The notes: a model not told the origin generated them from the sequence alone. A stretch of DNA of 51,949 nt from Flavobacterium branchiophilum NBRC 15030 = ATCC 35035 (GCF_002217205.1 NZ_MUGT01000054.1:1-51949); one strand, 5' to 3'. Counted from the stretch's first letter, positions 17,176 through 26,363 are shown. Made by a program: numbers and translations.

Positions 17176-17179
17176 TTTT

Positions 17180-17815
17180 ATGAGAAGATTACCCGTTTAT
17201 TTTTTATTAGACACTTCGGGTTCTATGTATGGCGAACCTATTCAGGCTTTGAATAATGCCCTTGCTGGAATGGTCAATAATTTACGTCAAGACCCATTAG
17301 CGCTGGATTCTCTTTGGATCAGTATTATTACTTTTGATCGAGATGTAAACGAAATTTGCCCGTTGACCGAATTGGCTTTGTTTCAATTGCCAGAAATTTC
17401 TTGTCCGCAAAGTGGCCCCACGCATACTGGAAAGGCTTTAGAATTATTGTATAGCAAAGTTCAAACCGATATAATGAAAAGTACTGAAACCCAAAAAGGC
17501 GATTGGAAACCCTTACTTTTTCTTTTTACAGACGGAAAACCTTCTGATATTCAATTATATAACGAAATAGCGCCTAAGTTTAAAAATCTAAATTTTGGAG
17601 CCATTGTTGCTTGTGCAGCAGGAAATTTAGCCGATGATTCCAAATTAAAACTATTGACCGATGATGTGGTACATTTAGACAATGCGGATAGTGCTACATT
17701 AAAGCAATTTTTCAGATGGGTTTCTGAAACTATTGAACAAGGAAATAAAAGTCAAGGAACTGGAGAAAGTGTAGCACTTCCTCCTCCTCCAAGCGAAATA
17801 ACTTTAGTAATATGA
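17180..17815 (+). CDS. TerY-like vWA domain protein 2
   Basis: The 211-aa protein is a paralogue of TerY 1: MRRLPVYFLLDTSGSMYGEPI with the DxSxS metal site at 11-15, GPTHTGKALELL holding the MIDAS threonine, and LFLFTDGKPSD. The C-terminus again ends in prolines and a hydrophobic tail (VALPPPPSEITLVI). Its TGA overlaps the ATG of the next small membrane protein gene (ATGA), implying translational coupling. Expected to bind divalent metal and mediate protein-protein contacts in the TerY/kinase/phosphatase module. Confidence 0.9.
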   Translation: MRRLPVYFLLDTSGSMYGEPIQALNNALAGMVNNLRQDPLALDSLWISIITFDRDVNEICPLTELALFQLPEISCPQSGPTHTGKALELLYSKVQTDIMKSTETQKGDWKPLLFLFTDGKPSDIQLYNEIAPKFKNLNFGAIVACAAGNLADDSKLKLLTDDVVHLDNADSATLKQFFRWVSETIEQGNKSQGTGESVALPPPPSEITLVI

Positions 17816-18066
17816 GAACGCTTTTGCATTTCTTTATTATTATAGTCATTGTAGGGCTGTTTTTATACAATAAATTATTGCCTTATAAAGAAAAACTCAA
17901 TCCACAATATAAAAAAGTGTTTTCCTTTTTTGACGCTATTTTTTCTCCTGTTTTTGAAATATTGAAGTCAATTTTTAAACCTGTTCAAGTAGGATACGGA
18001 TTATTTGTGGACATGACCCAAGTGATTGTTTTACTGATTTTATTGTTTTTATTACATTTATTTTAA
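17812..18066 (+). CDS. Small two-helix membrane protein of the ter cluster
   Basis: The 84-aa protein has a hydrophobic N-terminal helix (LLHFFIIIVIVGLFLYNKLL), a positively charged middle and a second hydrophobic helix at the C-terminus (TQVIVLLILLFLLHLF). No family is recognised. The ATG overlaps the terY2 stop, and the stop is three bases before terY3, so it is part of the operon. It resembles YggT-like proteins in size and layout, but that is only a loose similarity. It could recruit TerY proteins to the membrane (inference). Confidence 0.65.
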   Translation: MRTLLHFFIIIVIVGLFLYNKLLPYKEKLNPQYKKVFSFFDAIFSPVFEILKSIFKPVQVGYGLFVDMTQVIVLLILLFLLHLF

Positions 18067-18069
18067 AAT

Positions 18070-19116
18070 ATGAGAAGATTACCTATATATTTCTTGATAG
18101 ACGTTTCCGAATCGATGGTTGGGGAACAAATTCAATTTGTTGAAGAAGGAATGGCAACAATAATCAAAGCCATTAAACAAGATCCACACGCTATTGAAAC
18201 CGTTTGGGTCTCCATTATTATTTTTGCGGGTCAAGCCAAAACCCTTGTGCCTTTGCAAGAAATCGTGAGTTTCTATCCGCCAAAATTCCCTATTGGTGGA
18301 GGCACTTCTTTCGGAAAAGGTCTGGGGCATTTGATGTATGAACTTAGAAAAAACACGGTTAAAACTACTTTTGAACAAAAAGGCGATTGGAAACCAATTG
18401 TATTTTTGTTTACAGATGGTGTACCCACTGATGATGCCAAACCTGCAATAAACGAATGGAAACAAAATTGGGCAAGAACAGCAAATCTTGTAACCATTTC
18501 TTTTGGTGACGATACCGATACATCGCTTTTGAGTGAATTGACTGAAAATGTTTTACAATTTAAAAATACAACGGAAGAAGATTATAAAAAATTCTTCAAA
18601 TGGATTACCGATTCCATCAAAACAAGCAGCGTTAGTGTCGAAAAAAGCAGCTCCGGCTTTGAATTAGCCGAAATTGATCATGACACGATAACAAAAATTG
18701 ATTTGACCAAGCAACCACCAAAAAAAGTGAATGTGGACAGTAATTTTGTAGTGCTTTCAGCAAAATGTCAAAATTCTAAACGTCCGTATTTAATGAAATA
18801 TAAAAAATTCGTCCAACCCTCTATTTATGCGGGTATGGAAACGCGTTCGTATCGATTAGTAGGTGGTTTTCAGATCGATAACTCCTATTTTGATTTGTCC
18901 GATGATGAGCAAATGAACACACAAATCAATAGTGAAGAGTTAGTTGGTGCTCCTGCCTGCCCTTGCTGTGACAATCAATATGGTTTTGCTATGTGCCAAT
19001 GTGGAAAAATTCATTGCATTGGCGACGAAGAACTAAACACCTGCCCATGGTGTGGCAATCAAGGAAATTATGGCTTTGGAGATGGCAGTTTTGATGTAAA
19101 CAGAACATTAGGATAA
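18070..19116 (+). CDS. TerY-like vWA protein 3 with C-terminal zinc ribbon
   Basis: The 348-aa protein joins a vWA domain (residues 1 to about 205) to an extra C-terminal part. The metal site reads DVSESM, which keeps DxSxS, with GGTSFGKGL and FLFTDGVPTDD downstream. A linker follows, then a beta-rich segment (VVLSAKCQNSKRPYLMKYKK and onwards) and a cysteine-rich end at about 294-336 with CPCC, CQCGKIHC and CPWCGN, which fits the TerY-C zinc ribbon. Unlike TerY 1 and 2 it has no proline tail. It precedes the PP2C gene by nine bases. Confidence 0.88.
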   Translation: MRRLPIYFLIDVSESMVGEQIQFVEEGMATIIKAIKQDPHAIETVWVSIIIFAGQAKTLVPLQEIVSFYPPKFPIGGGTSFGKGLGHLMYELRKNTVKTTFEQKGDWKPIVFLFTDGVPTDDAKPAINEWKQNWARTANLVTISFGDDTDTSLLSELTENVLQFKNTTEEDYKKFFKWITDSIKTSSVSVEKSSSGFELAEIDHDTITKIDLTKQPPKKVNVDSNFVVLSAKCQNSKRPYLMKYKKFVQPSIYAGMETRSYRLVGGFQIDNSYFDLSDDEQMNTQINSEELVGAPACPCCDNQYGFAMCQCGKIHCIGDEELNTCPWCGNQGNYGFGDGSFDVNRTLG

Positions 19117-19125
19117 TCAAAAAAA

Positions 19126-20607
19126 ATGACAAAATCATATATAGAAAAATTATTATTTGCTCACAATAAGACAATAACTCCAAAAAATAATCTTATTTTT
19201 GAAGCATTTATTAACGATTCTGAAATAATAAATGCAGTTGCAACTATATTAAATCAACAAAAACAAATTATGGCAAATTGGCAAATTCGTGAAAGTATTC
19301 ATGACATCATTTCGGCTTCCATTCCAATTCCTAATGGCACCGTTGGAAAAGTATATGACTATGCTTTTGCTAATGAAAATGCGCTTTGGAACAACATGCT
19401 CCATTTTGAAATGAAAGGTCTTGAAAATGTCGGTTTGCAATTTGACCCTATTGAAAAACGAATTTTTGGAACCCCAAATAACAATGGTGATTTTAAAATA
19501 ATTTTAAAATTCAGAGTTAATGGTGAACTAGAAAACAGCATTTTAAACGAAAAAACAATCAATTTAATCATCAATGCCGATCCAAAATCGCTTTGGCAAA
19601 ATAAAGCGAGTGATCATACGGATCCATTTTGGAAAGAAGATAATGTAACTTCTTTTGAAAAAATTGGCGATAAAAATATTGTAGTAGCTTCAAAAAGAGG
19701 ACGTTCTCATGCCAATGTAGGTTCGTTTCGAGACGATGATTTTGCCTTTCATCATTTTGAAAAAAACAATTGGAGTGTTGTTGCCGTTTCTGATGGTGCT
19801 GGAAGTGCAAAATATTCCAGAAAAGGCTCAGAAATAGCTTGTAATGAAGTCATTAATTTTTTTGAAATCCATTTTACAGAAGCTCCATTAAACGATTTTG
19901 ATTTGCTTTTAAAAGAATATGCCAAAGAAAATAATTTGGCTAAAGAACTAATAAATACAGAAGCAATTCCTCAAGAGCAGCCGATACAAGAGCAAAAAAC
20001 TGCGTCGAATAAAACATCCAATCAAATAGCGATAAGCAAATTTATTTACCATTATTTAGGCGGTTGTGCCAAACACGTTTTTAATAAATTAGATGATTTT
20101 GCAAATAAAAACGGTTTTGAAATCAAAGATTTGCACAGTACATTAATTTTTACCTTGTTCAAAAAATACGATTTTGGGTATGTTTTACTTTCTTTTGGTG
20201 TGGGCGATTGTCCTATTGCTGTCATCAACAAAGATTTTTCTGATTTTAAACTCATGAATTGGCTAGATGTGGGAGATTATGGCGGAGGCACCCGATTTAT
20301 TACCATGCCTGAAATTTTTACAAATGATAAATTTTCAAGTCGATTTGGTTTTAAAATTTTTGATGATTTTTCATATTTAATGCTCATGACAGATGGTATT
20401 TATGATGCCAAATTTGTGGTGGAAGCCAATTTGGAGAAATTAGATAAATGGAAAGAATTTATTGCCGATTTGAACGGAAATAATGAAGATCAAGCAAAAG
20501 TAATTTTTGATGCAACCCATCCTGATTTAGCCCATCAACTATCAAATTGGATGGATTTTTGGAGTCCAGGAAATCATGATGACCGAACTTTAGCCGTGAT
20601 ATTTTAA
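19126..20607 (+). CDS. PP2C-family protein phosphatase with N-terminal Ig-like region
   Basis: The 493-aa protein carries a PPM/PP2C catalytic domain from about residue 180: RSHANVGSFRDDDFAF, AVSDGAGSAKYSRKGSEIA (D223), LLMLMTDGIYDAKF with a metal-site Asp near 423, and GNHDDRTLAVIF at the end. It should remove phosphate from Ser/Thr using Mn or Mg. The first 150 residues contain a segment (GKVYDYAF, FDPIEKRIFGTPNNNGDF, NLIINADPKSLW) that resembles a putative-Ig (He_PIG/cadherin-like) fold. That fusion is unusual for a cytoplasmic phosphatase. A polar Gln/Glu/Pro linker interrupts the catalytic domain near 285-300. With the next gene it forms the phosphatase/kinase pair of the cluster. Confidence 0.88.
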   Translation: MTKSYIEKLLFAHNKTITPKNNLIFEAFINDSEIINAVATILNQQKQIMANWQIRESIHDIISASIPIPNGTVGKVYDYAFANENALWNNMLHFEMKGLENVGLQFDPIEKRIFGTPNNNGDFKIILKFRVNGELENSILNEKTINLIINADPKSLWQNKASDHTDPFWKEDNVTSFEKIGDKNIVVASKRGRSHANVGSFRDDDFAFHHFEKNNWSVVAVSDGAGSAKYSRKGSEIACNEVINFFEIHFTEAPLNDFDLLLKEYAKENNLAKELINTEAIPQEQPIQEQKTASNKTSNQIAISKFIYHYLGGCAKHVFNKLDDFANKNGFEIKDLHSTLIFTLFKKYDFGYVLLSFGVGDCPIAVINKDFSDFKLMNWLDVGDYGGGTRFITMPEIFTNDKFSSRFGFKIFDDFSYLMLMTDGIYDAKFVVEANLEKLDKWKEFIADLNGNNEDQAKVIFDATHPDLAHQLSNWMDFWSPGNHDDRTLAVIF

Positions 20608-20623
20608 TTTAAAAACAATTCAA

Positions 20624-22132
20624 ATGTCGATAATAACAGTAAAATCAATATTAAATGACGCAACTTATCAATATATTGATACGGGTGACCCCAAAAGTGG
20701 CACTGCTAAAAATGTCTATTTTAGTCCCGATAGAAAATATGTTGTAGCCATTTTCAAAGAAAAACAAGATTTCAACCAAATTGACCGTCTCAAACGTATT
20801 GCAAGTGTGCAACTCGAACGCATAAAAAAAATGGATGGAGGCGATTATTATTTGGAAGAATTGTTCCGATGGCCCACGGATGTTATTGAATCCAATGGAA
20901 AAACAGGGATAATTGTTCCGATTTATAAACCCAATTATTTCTTTAAAATAGGGTATGCCAATCAAGATTTAATCAAAGGAGAAGAAAAAAACGGAAAGTG
21001 GTTTGCTGGTGCTAAATTTAGAAACAAACTATTTCCATTGAGTTTAGATGCTTCAGAACTAGGCAATTGGCTCAATTATTTTCAAATTTGTATCAATATT
21101 TGCAGAGGTGTAAAAAAATTGCACCAAATGGGATTGGCACATTCCGATTTATCGTATAATAATGTTTTGATAGATCCCATTACAAAATCCGCCGTGATTA
21201 TTGATTTAGATGGCATGGTGGTACCAGGAATTTATCCCGCAGAAGTATTAGGTACGGCTGATTTTATAGCTCCTGAAGTATTGGCTACCAAACATTTGGA
21301 CCTCAACGATCCGAATAGAAAGTTGCCAAATATCAGAACCGATTTGCATGCCTTACCCGTTTTGATTTATATGTTATTATTACACAGACATCCATTAAAA
21401 GGTGGAAAAGTGCATGATTTGGACACCGAAAAAGACGATTTACTTTCAATGGGAGAAAAAGCGTTGTTTATAGAACATCCATCAGACAAAAGCAATCGCC
21501 CGAAAATGAATCAAGTTTCCAAATGGGATTTATATTGGTCGGATATTGACAAATTGCCATACACCATCACTGGACCCTATTTGAAACCGCTTTTTGACCG
21601 AGCCTTTATCGATGGTCTGCATCAACCTATGGCACGGCCAACTGCCGAAGAATGGGAAACTGCTTTGTTGAAAACTTCCGATTTGGTGCAAACTTGTAGC
21701 AATACCGCTTGCGAACAAAAATGGTATGTGTTTGATAATACCAACACGCCTAGATGTCCGTTTTGTGGCACCAAACACCAAGGTTCATTGCCTATTTTGG
21801 ATTTTTATTCACAATTCAATGAAGGCGTTTGGAAACCAGAAAATCATCGGTTGATGGTGTATCACAACCAATATTTGTTTCAATGGCATGTGAATAAAAA
21901 CATCATTCGCAGTGAAAAATTGTCCAATGAACAAAAAATTCCTGTTGGATATTTTACTTTTATTGATAACAAATGGGTATTTGTGAACCAAAAATTAACT
22001 TCTTTGGTGGATAAAACAGCAAACAAAGAAATCCCTATTGGAACCATGCTCGAACTCACGGATGGAAAACAAATTCTATTGTCCAAAGAACCCGGCGGAA
22101 GAGTGATGCTGGTAACCTTGGCTAATAAATAA
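20624..22132 (+). CDS. Ser/Thr protein kinase-like protein with zinc ribbon
   Basis: The 502-aa protein has a protein-kinase fold in its first 340 residues. The catalytic loop reads HSDLSYNN at about residues 173-180 and the metal-binding segment is DLDG near 195 instead of DFG; APEVL (in IAPEVLAT) follows as the APE motif. A four-Cys zinc ribbon (CSNTACEQKW ... CPFCGTKH) lies at about 357-382, and the remaining 120 residues are beta-rich. The arrangement matches the kinase partner of TerY and PP2C in ter clusters. It has no membrane segment. Catalytic residues appear complete, so it is probably active. Confidence 0.85.
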   Translation: MSIITVKSILNDATYQYIDTGDPKSGTAKNVYFSPDRKYVVAIFKEKQDFNQIDRLKRIASVQLERIKKMDGGDYYLEELFRWPTDVIESNGKTGIIVPIYKPNYFFKIGYANQDLIKGEEKNGKWFAGAKFRNKLFPLSLDASELGNWLNYFQICINICRGVKKLHQMGLAHSDLSYNNVLIDPITKSAVIIDLDGMVVPGIYPAEVLGTADFIAPEVLATKHLDLNDPNRKLPNIRTDLHALPVLIYMLLLHRHPLKGGKVHDLDTEKDDLLSMGEKALFIEHPSDKSNRPKMNQVSKWDLYWSDIDKLPYTITGPYLKPLFDRAFIDGLHQPMARPTAEEWETALLKTSDLVQTCSNTACEQKWYVFDNTNTPRCPFCGTKHQGSLPILDFYSQFNEGVWKPENHRLMVYHNQYLFQWHVNKNIIRSEKLSNEQKIPVGYFTFIDNKWVFVNQKLTSLVDKTANKEIPIGTMLELTDGKQILLSKEPGGRVMLVTLANK

Positions 22133-22195
22133 AAAAAATATTATTTTAAAACACGATTTATAATTCAAAATTTTTTAAACTCAAATAAATTAAAA

Positions 22196-23194
22196 ATGAA
22201 CAATCACCCTATTTTTTCGGAGCATCCATGGCTCATTGTTACTTTTGCAGTAGCTGTTTTTGTCATGTTATTATTAGATCTTGGTATCTTTAACAAAAAA
22301 AGTCATGAAGTGTCGAACAAAGAAGCCATAACCTGGTCATTAGTTTGGATTTCTCTAGCAATGGCTTTCAGTGGTTTGGTATATTATTATGCAGGAGCTG
22401 CGAAATTTTATGAATTTCAATCGGCATATTGGATAGAAAAAGCCTTATCTGTGGACAATTTATTTGTGTTTATTCTTGTTTTCAAATTTTTTGATGTTGC
22501 AAATACGAACAAGCACAAAGTATTATTTTGGGGAATCATTGGAGCATTGGTATTGCGAGCCCTATTTATATTCTCAGGAGCCTTTTTGATTGAATTGACC
22601 TATTTGAACAAATTGTTAGGCATTGCAGGAATAGAAGGATTCCAATATGACATCAATATTATCATGACTTTGTTTGGTTTGTTTTTGGTATATGCAGGAA
22701 TCAAATCATGGTCATCAGGAGATGAAGACGAAGACGAAGATTACAACGATACACGAGGAGCAAAATTGATTCGAAAATTTTTCAATGTGAGTGATAAATA
22801 CGATGGTGATAAATTTTTCACTTATGAAAATGGCGTAAAATTCGCAACACCATTATTAGTAGTTGTGGCAGTTATTGAGTTTACCGATTTGTTGTTTGCA
22901 GTAGATTCTATACCAGCCATTTTTGCCATTTCAAACGATCCATTTATACTTTATACTTCCAATATTTTTGCGATTTTAGGACTTAGAGCCTTGTTTTTCT
23001 TATTAGACAATTTCATCCATTTGTTCAACAAATTGCCTTATGGATTGGCAGTAATTCTATCCTTCATTGGAGTAAAAATGATCATTGCCCCGTTTTATCA
23101 TATCGAATCGTTGCATTCCTTGCTAGTTATCGGAGGTGTTTTGGTTATTTCTGTGATTTTGTCACTCCTATTTCCAGACAAGCAAGAAGAATAA
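22196..23194 (+). CDS. terC: TerC family integral membrane protein
   Basis: The 332-aa protein has about nine hydrophobic segments and the TerC signatures: acidic residues inside membrane helices in YWIEKALSVDNLFVFILVF and VVVAVIEFTDLLFAVDSIPAIFAIS, with NIFAILGLRALFFLL after. A cytoplasmic acidic linker (SSGDEDEDEDYND) is present. TerC proteins are tied to tellurite resistance and to manganese or other metal export. The gene starts 63 bases after the kinase stop, a bigger gap than elsewhere in the cluster, so it may have its own promoter, though none is clear. It is the last gene before a hairpin terminator. Confidence 0.93.
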   Translation: MNNHPIFSEHPWLIVTFAVAVFVMLLLDLGIFNKKSHEVSNKEAITWSLVWISLAMAFSGLVYYYAGAAKFYEFQSAYWIEKALSVDNLFVFILVFKFFDVANTNKHKVLFWGIIGALVLRALFIFSGAFLIELTYLNKLLGIAGIEGFQYDINIIMTLFGLFLVYAGIKSWSSGDEDEDEDYNDTRGAKLIRKFFNVSDKYDGDKFFTYENGVKFATPLLVVVAVIEFTDLLFAVDSIPAIFAISNDPFILYTSNIFAILGLRALFFLLDNFIHLFNKLPYGLAVILSFIGVKMIIAPFYHIESLHSLLVIGGVLVISVILSLLFPDKQEE

Positions 23195-23202
23195 TCAATT
23201 AA

Positions 23203-23366
23203 AATACCAAACACTCATATAAAATAGCCCAATCTGCTAGCTCTTTTTCTCCAAATATTTCACAAAAAAATAATTACGTAGCCCAGCTATGAAATGATTT
23301 TTTTATAAAATCTTGAAAAAAAATAGCATTGCATTTTTAGACTATTTTATATAAGTGTTTGGTATT
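23203..23366. mobile_element. MITE-like element with 25-bp terminal inverted repeats
   Basis: The arms 23203-23227 (starting aataccaaacactcatat) and 23342-23366 are inverted copies matching at 24 of 25 positions, and enclose about 114 AT-rich bases with further internal self-complementarity. There is no coding frame. Size and layout fit a non-autonomous MITE or a large cruciform-forming repeat. No target-site duplication could be confirmed. Confidence 0.5.
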
Positions 23367-23374
23367 AAAAGTCA

Positions 23375-23419
23375 AAACACAGTAGCAACTTATTTTTTAG
23401 ATAAGTTGCTACTGTGTTT
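23375..23419. terminator. Terminator between terC and hemH
   Basis: A perfect 19-bp inverted repeat (23375-23393 and 23401-23419, arm starting aaacacagtagcaac) with a seven-base loop lies between the convergent terC and hemH genes. Both flanks are A/T-rich, so it could serve both directions. Confidence 0.75.
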
Positions 23420-23475
23420 ATGAAATCAATAGAAATACGGGTGTTAGTATCTTTGGTATAAACCAGGTGGTTTTG

Positions 23476-24495
23476 TTATTTTTCTAATTGAAATTCTGTA
23501 ATCCATTTTGCCACCACACCACACCATTCGTCTTCGTCATTCATACACGGAATGGCCATAAACTCTTCGCCTCCATGATGCAAAAATTGCTCATTGGCTT
23601 CCATAGCAATTTCTTCCAATGTTTCTAAACAATCTGCCACAAATGCTGGCGTTACAACGGCTAATTTCTTAATTCCTTTTTCGGGCATTTTGTTGATTTC
23701 TACATCCGTATAAGGTGTTAACCATTTGTCTCCTGCCAATCTCGACTGGAATGTTTGGCTGTATTTCCCTTCGGGAATGTTCAATAATCGTACCACTTGT
23801 TTTGTGGTTTCATAACATTGATGACGATAGCAAAATTCGTGTGCTGGCGAAGGTGTATTGCAGCAAGTACCATCTATGGTACAATGCGATTTTGTAACGT
23901 CTGTTTTTCGAATATGACGTTTTGGAATGCCATGATAAGAAAACAACAAATGATCGTAATCAAAACCTTCCAAATGTTTTTTTATCGAATTGGCTAACGC
24001 TTCAATATATCCGGGTTTGTTGTAAAATGCTGGAACTGTTGTGAATTTCATGTTAGGGAAATGCTTCGCACGAAGCTCTTCTGCTAACACCAAAATTGTG
24101 GTTGTAGAAGCCATTGCATGCTGCGGATATAAAGGAAAAAGCATGACTTCTGTTACGCCTTTGTCGTGCAATTCTTGTAACCCTTTTAGAATAGTCATGG
24201 TGCCATATCGCATGGATAATGCCACAGGGATGTCCACCAAAGTTTTCACTTTTTCGTGCATTTTTTTAGAAATCACAATCAAAGGAGAACCTTCGCTTGT
24301 CCAAATTCGGGCATAAGCTTCTGCTGATTTTTTTGGTCGGGTTTGCAATATGATACCTCTTACCAACAATGCACGCAATAAAAACGGAACGTCAATGACG
24401 TATTTATCCATTAAAAATTCATCTAAATAGGGTTTAACGTCTTTTGCTGTAGGACTTTCTGGTGAGCCTAAATTTACTAATAATACTCCTTTCAT
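23476..24495 (-). CDS. hemH: Ferrochelatase
   Basis: The 339-aa enzyme inserts Fe2+ into protoporphyrin IX, the last step of protoheme synthesis. The start MKGVLLVNLGSPESPTAKDV and the motif LLFSYHGIPKRHIRKTD, with the catalytic His in SYHG, are diagnostic, and FQSRLAGDKWLTPYTD is the second hallmark. A cysteine-rich insert (DGTCCNTPSPAHEFCYRHQC) could bind a cluster or metal. The ATG is one base downstream of the mod stop, so it is probably co-transcribed with the restriction-modification operon, although its normal partners are the heme genes that lie on the other side of that operon. Confidence 0.95.
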   Translation of the reverse strand: MKGVLLVNLGSPESPTAKDVKPYLDEFLMDKYVIDVPFLLRALLVRGIILQTRPKKSAEAYARIWTSEGSPLIVISKKMHEKVKTLVDIPVALSMRYGTMTILKGLQELHDKGVTEVMLFPLYPQHAMASTTTILVLAEELRAKHFPNMKFTTVPAFYNKPGYIEALANSIKKHLEGFDYDHLLFSYHGIPKRHIRKTDVTKSHCTIDGTCCNTPSPAHEFCYRHQCYETTKQVVRLLNIPEGKYSQTFQSRLAGDKWLTPYTDVEINKMPEKGIKKLAVVTPAFVADCLETLEEIAMEANEQFLHHGGEEFMAIPCMNDEDEWCGVVAKWITEFQLEK

Positions 24496-24496
24496 T

Positions 24497-26359
24497 TTAT
24501 TGTATCGCTTTAATGGTTTCGTCTCCGCTAATATTTCTCACTTTTATTCTCAAAGGTTTTTTGTTACTTACTATTTTGCCGTCCCAAAAGTTTTTTGATT
24601 TTACGCCGTTTGTAATTATATAACCGAGTTTGTCAATTTTAATTTCTGTCGTGCTGTGCCATTGTCCTTCTGTGTTTTCGCAGTCAAGGGCAATAAGTTC
24701 TATGAGCTCTAAACCTTCTTCGCTGATGCTGATTGGGTTGAATGTTTTGCCTTTAGTAACAGATTGTAAATTTCCTTTCTGGTTGAATTCATTAATTTTC
24801 TGAATAAGTCTGTCGCTGATGAATTTTGTAATTTCCGTCTCGTAACCATCTTCAGTTTTGGTGGTTTTGAAATCTATGATGTCCTCTATTACTACATCGT
24901 GCAACAGATTTTTAAGGTCTTTTAGTTCAACTTCTATTTCTGTTGCGTTGTTGTCTTTAATGAATTTTTCTAATGCCTTTTGGTCGTCAATGTCTATGTA
25001 ATACACAATTACTTTTTTGGCATTAACTTCTAGGTTTGATAGTTCCTGATTGATTATGGTATTTATGGTTGGAATATCCAACACCTTTTCTTGTGTATTG
25101 AGTAAATTAGGCACGTAAACCGGCACAATGCCTTCTTTACTTTTTGTGATTGCACCAAACCAAAAATTGCTAATTCCTTTTACTCCCTTTTGCAAACCTG
25201 GAATAAGCGTTGCCAATTTATCCATTGTCTGCTGTGGGTTGCGGAATAAGCTAACACCATCTTTTATTTCTAAAATTTGAAAGTTGGCTTTAGCTTCGAC
25301 TAATCTGTCTCTTACCGTCTGAATACTGTTTAAACCTATGTCAACGTGAATAAATTTTCTTCCCAAGTCGCTAGAAATTTTGGCTGTAACTCCACTACCT
25401 CCAAAGAAATCGGCTACTACCATATTTTTTTTTGAAGCAATTTCAATTAAAAGTTCAATCAACCCTTCTGGCTTCTGAGTGGAATAATCTACCCTTTCTT
25501 TAGAAACATTTAAAACTGGTCTACAACTATATTCTTTAATATTGCCATCAGGCATTACTCTGTTAATAACACCCAAAAGTGTATCTGTTAAGATTGTATC
25601 AACATAAAATTTACCATTTTCATCTGTTAAAGTGCCTATAAACTGTTTATCTAAATATTGTCTTTCCTTTATTGTATTGATCTCAAAATTGTTTCTGTCA
25701 TTTGTATAGAAATAAATTGAATCGTGTTTACGAGCAATTGAAGCTTTTTTTGATGCTCCACCACTTCTATATGACCATATAATTTCATTTACAAAATTAT
25801 CTTCACCAAATACCTCATCCATTAAAATTTTTACATAATGTCCAATATGCCAATCCAAATGCATATAGATACTTGCGGTTTCACTCATTATGCTTTTGAT
25901 TGCCATCAAGTTTTCATACATCCAATTTAAGTAATCTTCCTTCTGCCATACATCACCGTACATTTTTTCTTCAAATGCTTTAAGTTCTTCAATGTCCATT
26001 TCTTGCTCGGCAGCGGCTATTTTTTCTGCAAGTTTTGGATTTTTCCGCAAGTAAACTTTTTTAGAATAATCAGCACCACTTGCAAAAGGAGGGTCAATGT
26101 AAACCAAATCAAGTTTAATTCCTTTTTCTTTCAAGTAGGCACAAGCCGAAATACATTCGCCACGAATTACCAAATTTTCAGAAGGTTCGCCTACTGTTTC
26201 CAATGGTTCTACTTCGTAGTAAGGCATACCTCTTTTTATGCGGTCGTAAACTTTGTCGTTTTCACGGTAACGCAGCACTCTTTGTGTTCGGGTAATGTTA
26301 TCTAATATCGCTTGTCCTTCAACCGTGTTAGGGTAATAGGGTATGTATTTTACTGGCAT
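24497..26359 (-). CDS. mod: Type III restriction-modification system DNA methyltransferase (Mod)
   Basis: The 620-aa protein is an adenine-N6 (or cytosine-N4) methyltransferase of the beta class. The catalytic motif IV, DPPF, is at residues 89-92 in LDLVYIDPPFASGADY, and the AdoMet-binding motif I, VADFFGGSGVTAKI, comes later at about 315-328, the order expected for Mod subunits. The middle holds the target recognition region. The last 200 residues are unassigned. The gene lies in one operon with res, separated by a four-helix-bundle gene. Seven-base repeats lie just before the ATG. It recognises DNA and methylates one strand to protect from Res. Confidence 0.9.
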   Translation of the reverse strand: MPVKYIPYYPNTVEGQAILDNITRTQRVLRYRENDKVYDRIKRGMPYYEVEPLETVGEPSENLVIRGECISACAYLKEKGIKLDLVYIDPPFASGADYSKKVYLRKNPKLAEKIAAAEQEMDIEELKAFEEKMYGDVWQKEDYLNWMYENLMAIKSIMSETASIYMHLDWHIGHYVKILMDEVFGEDNFVNEIIWSYRSGGASKKASIARKHDSIYFYTNDRNNFEINTIKERQYLDKQFIGTLTDENGKFYVDTILTDTLLGVINRVMPDGNIKEYSCRPVLNVSKERVDYSTQKPEGLIELLIEIASKKNMVVADFFGGSGVTAKISSDLGRKFIHVDIGLNSIQTVRDRLVEAKANFQILEIKDGVSLFRNPQQTMDKLATLIPGLQKGVKGISNFWFGAITKSKEGIVPVYVPNLLNTQEKVLDIPTINTIINQELSNLEVNAKKVIVYYIDIDDQKALEKFIKDNNATEIEVELKDLKNLLHDVVIEDIIDFKTTKTEDGYETEITKFISDRLIQKINEFNQKGNLQSVTKGKTFNPISISEEGLELIELIALDCENTEGQWHSTTEIKIDKLGYIITNGVKSKNFWDGKIVSNKKPLRIKVRNISGDETIKAIQ

Positions 26360-26363
26360 CTTT

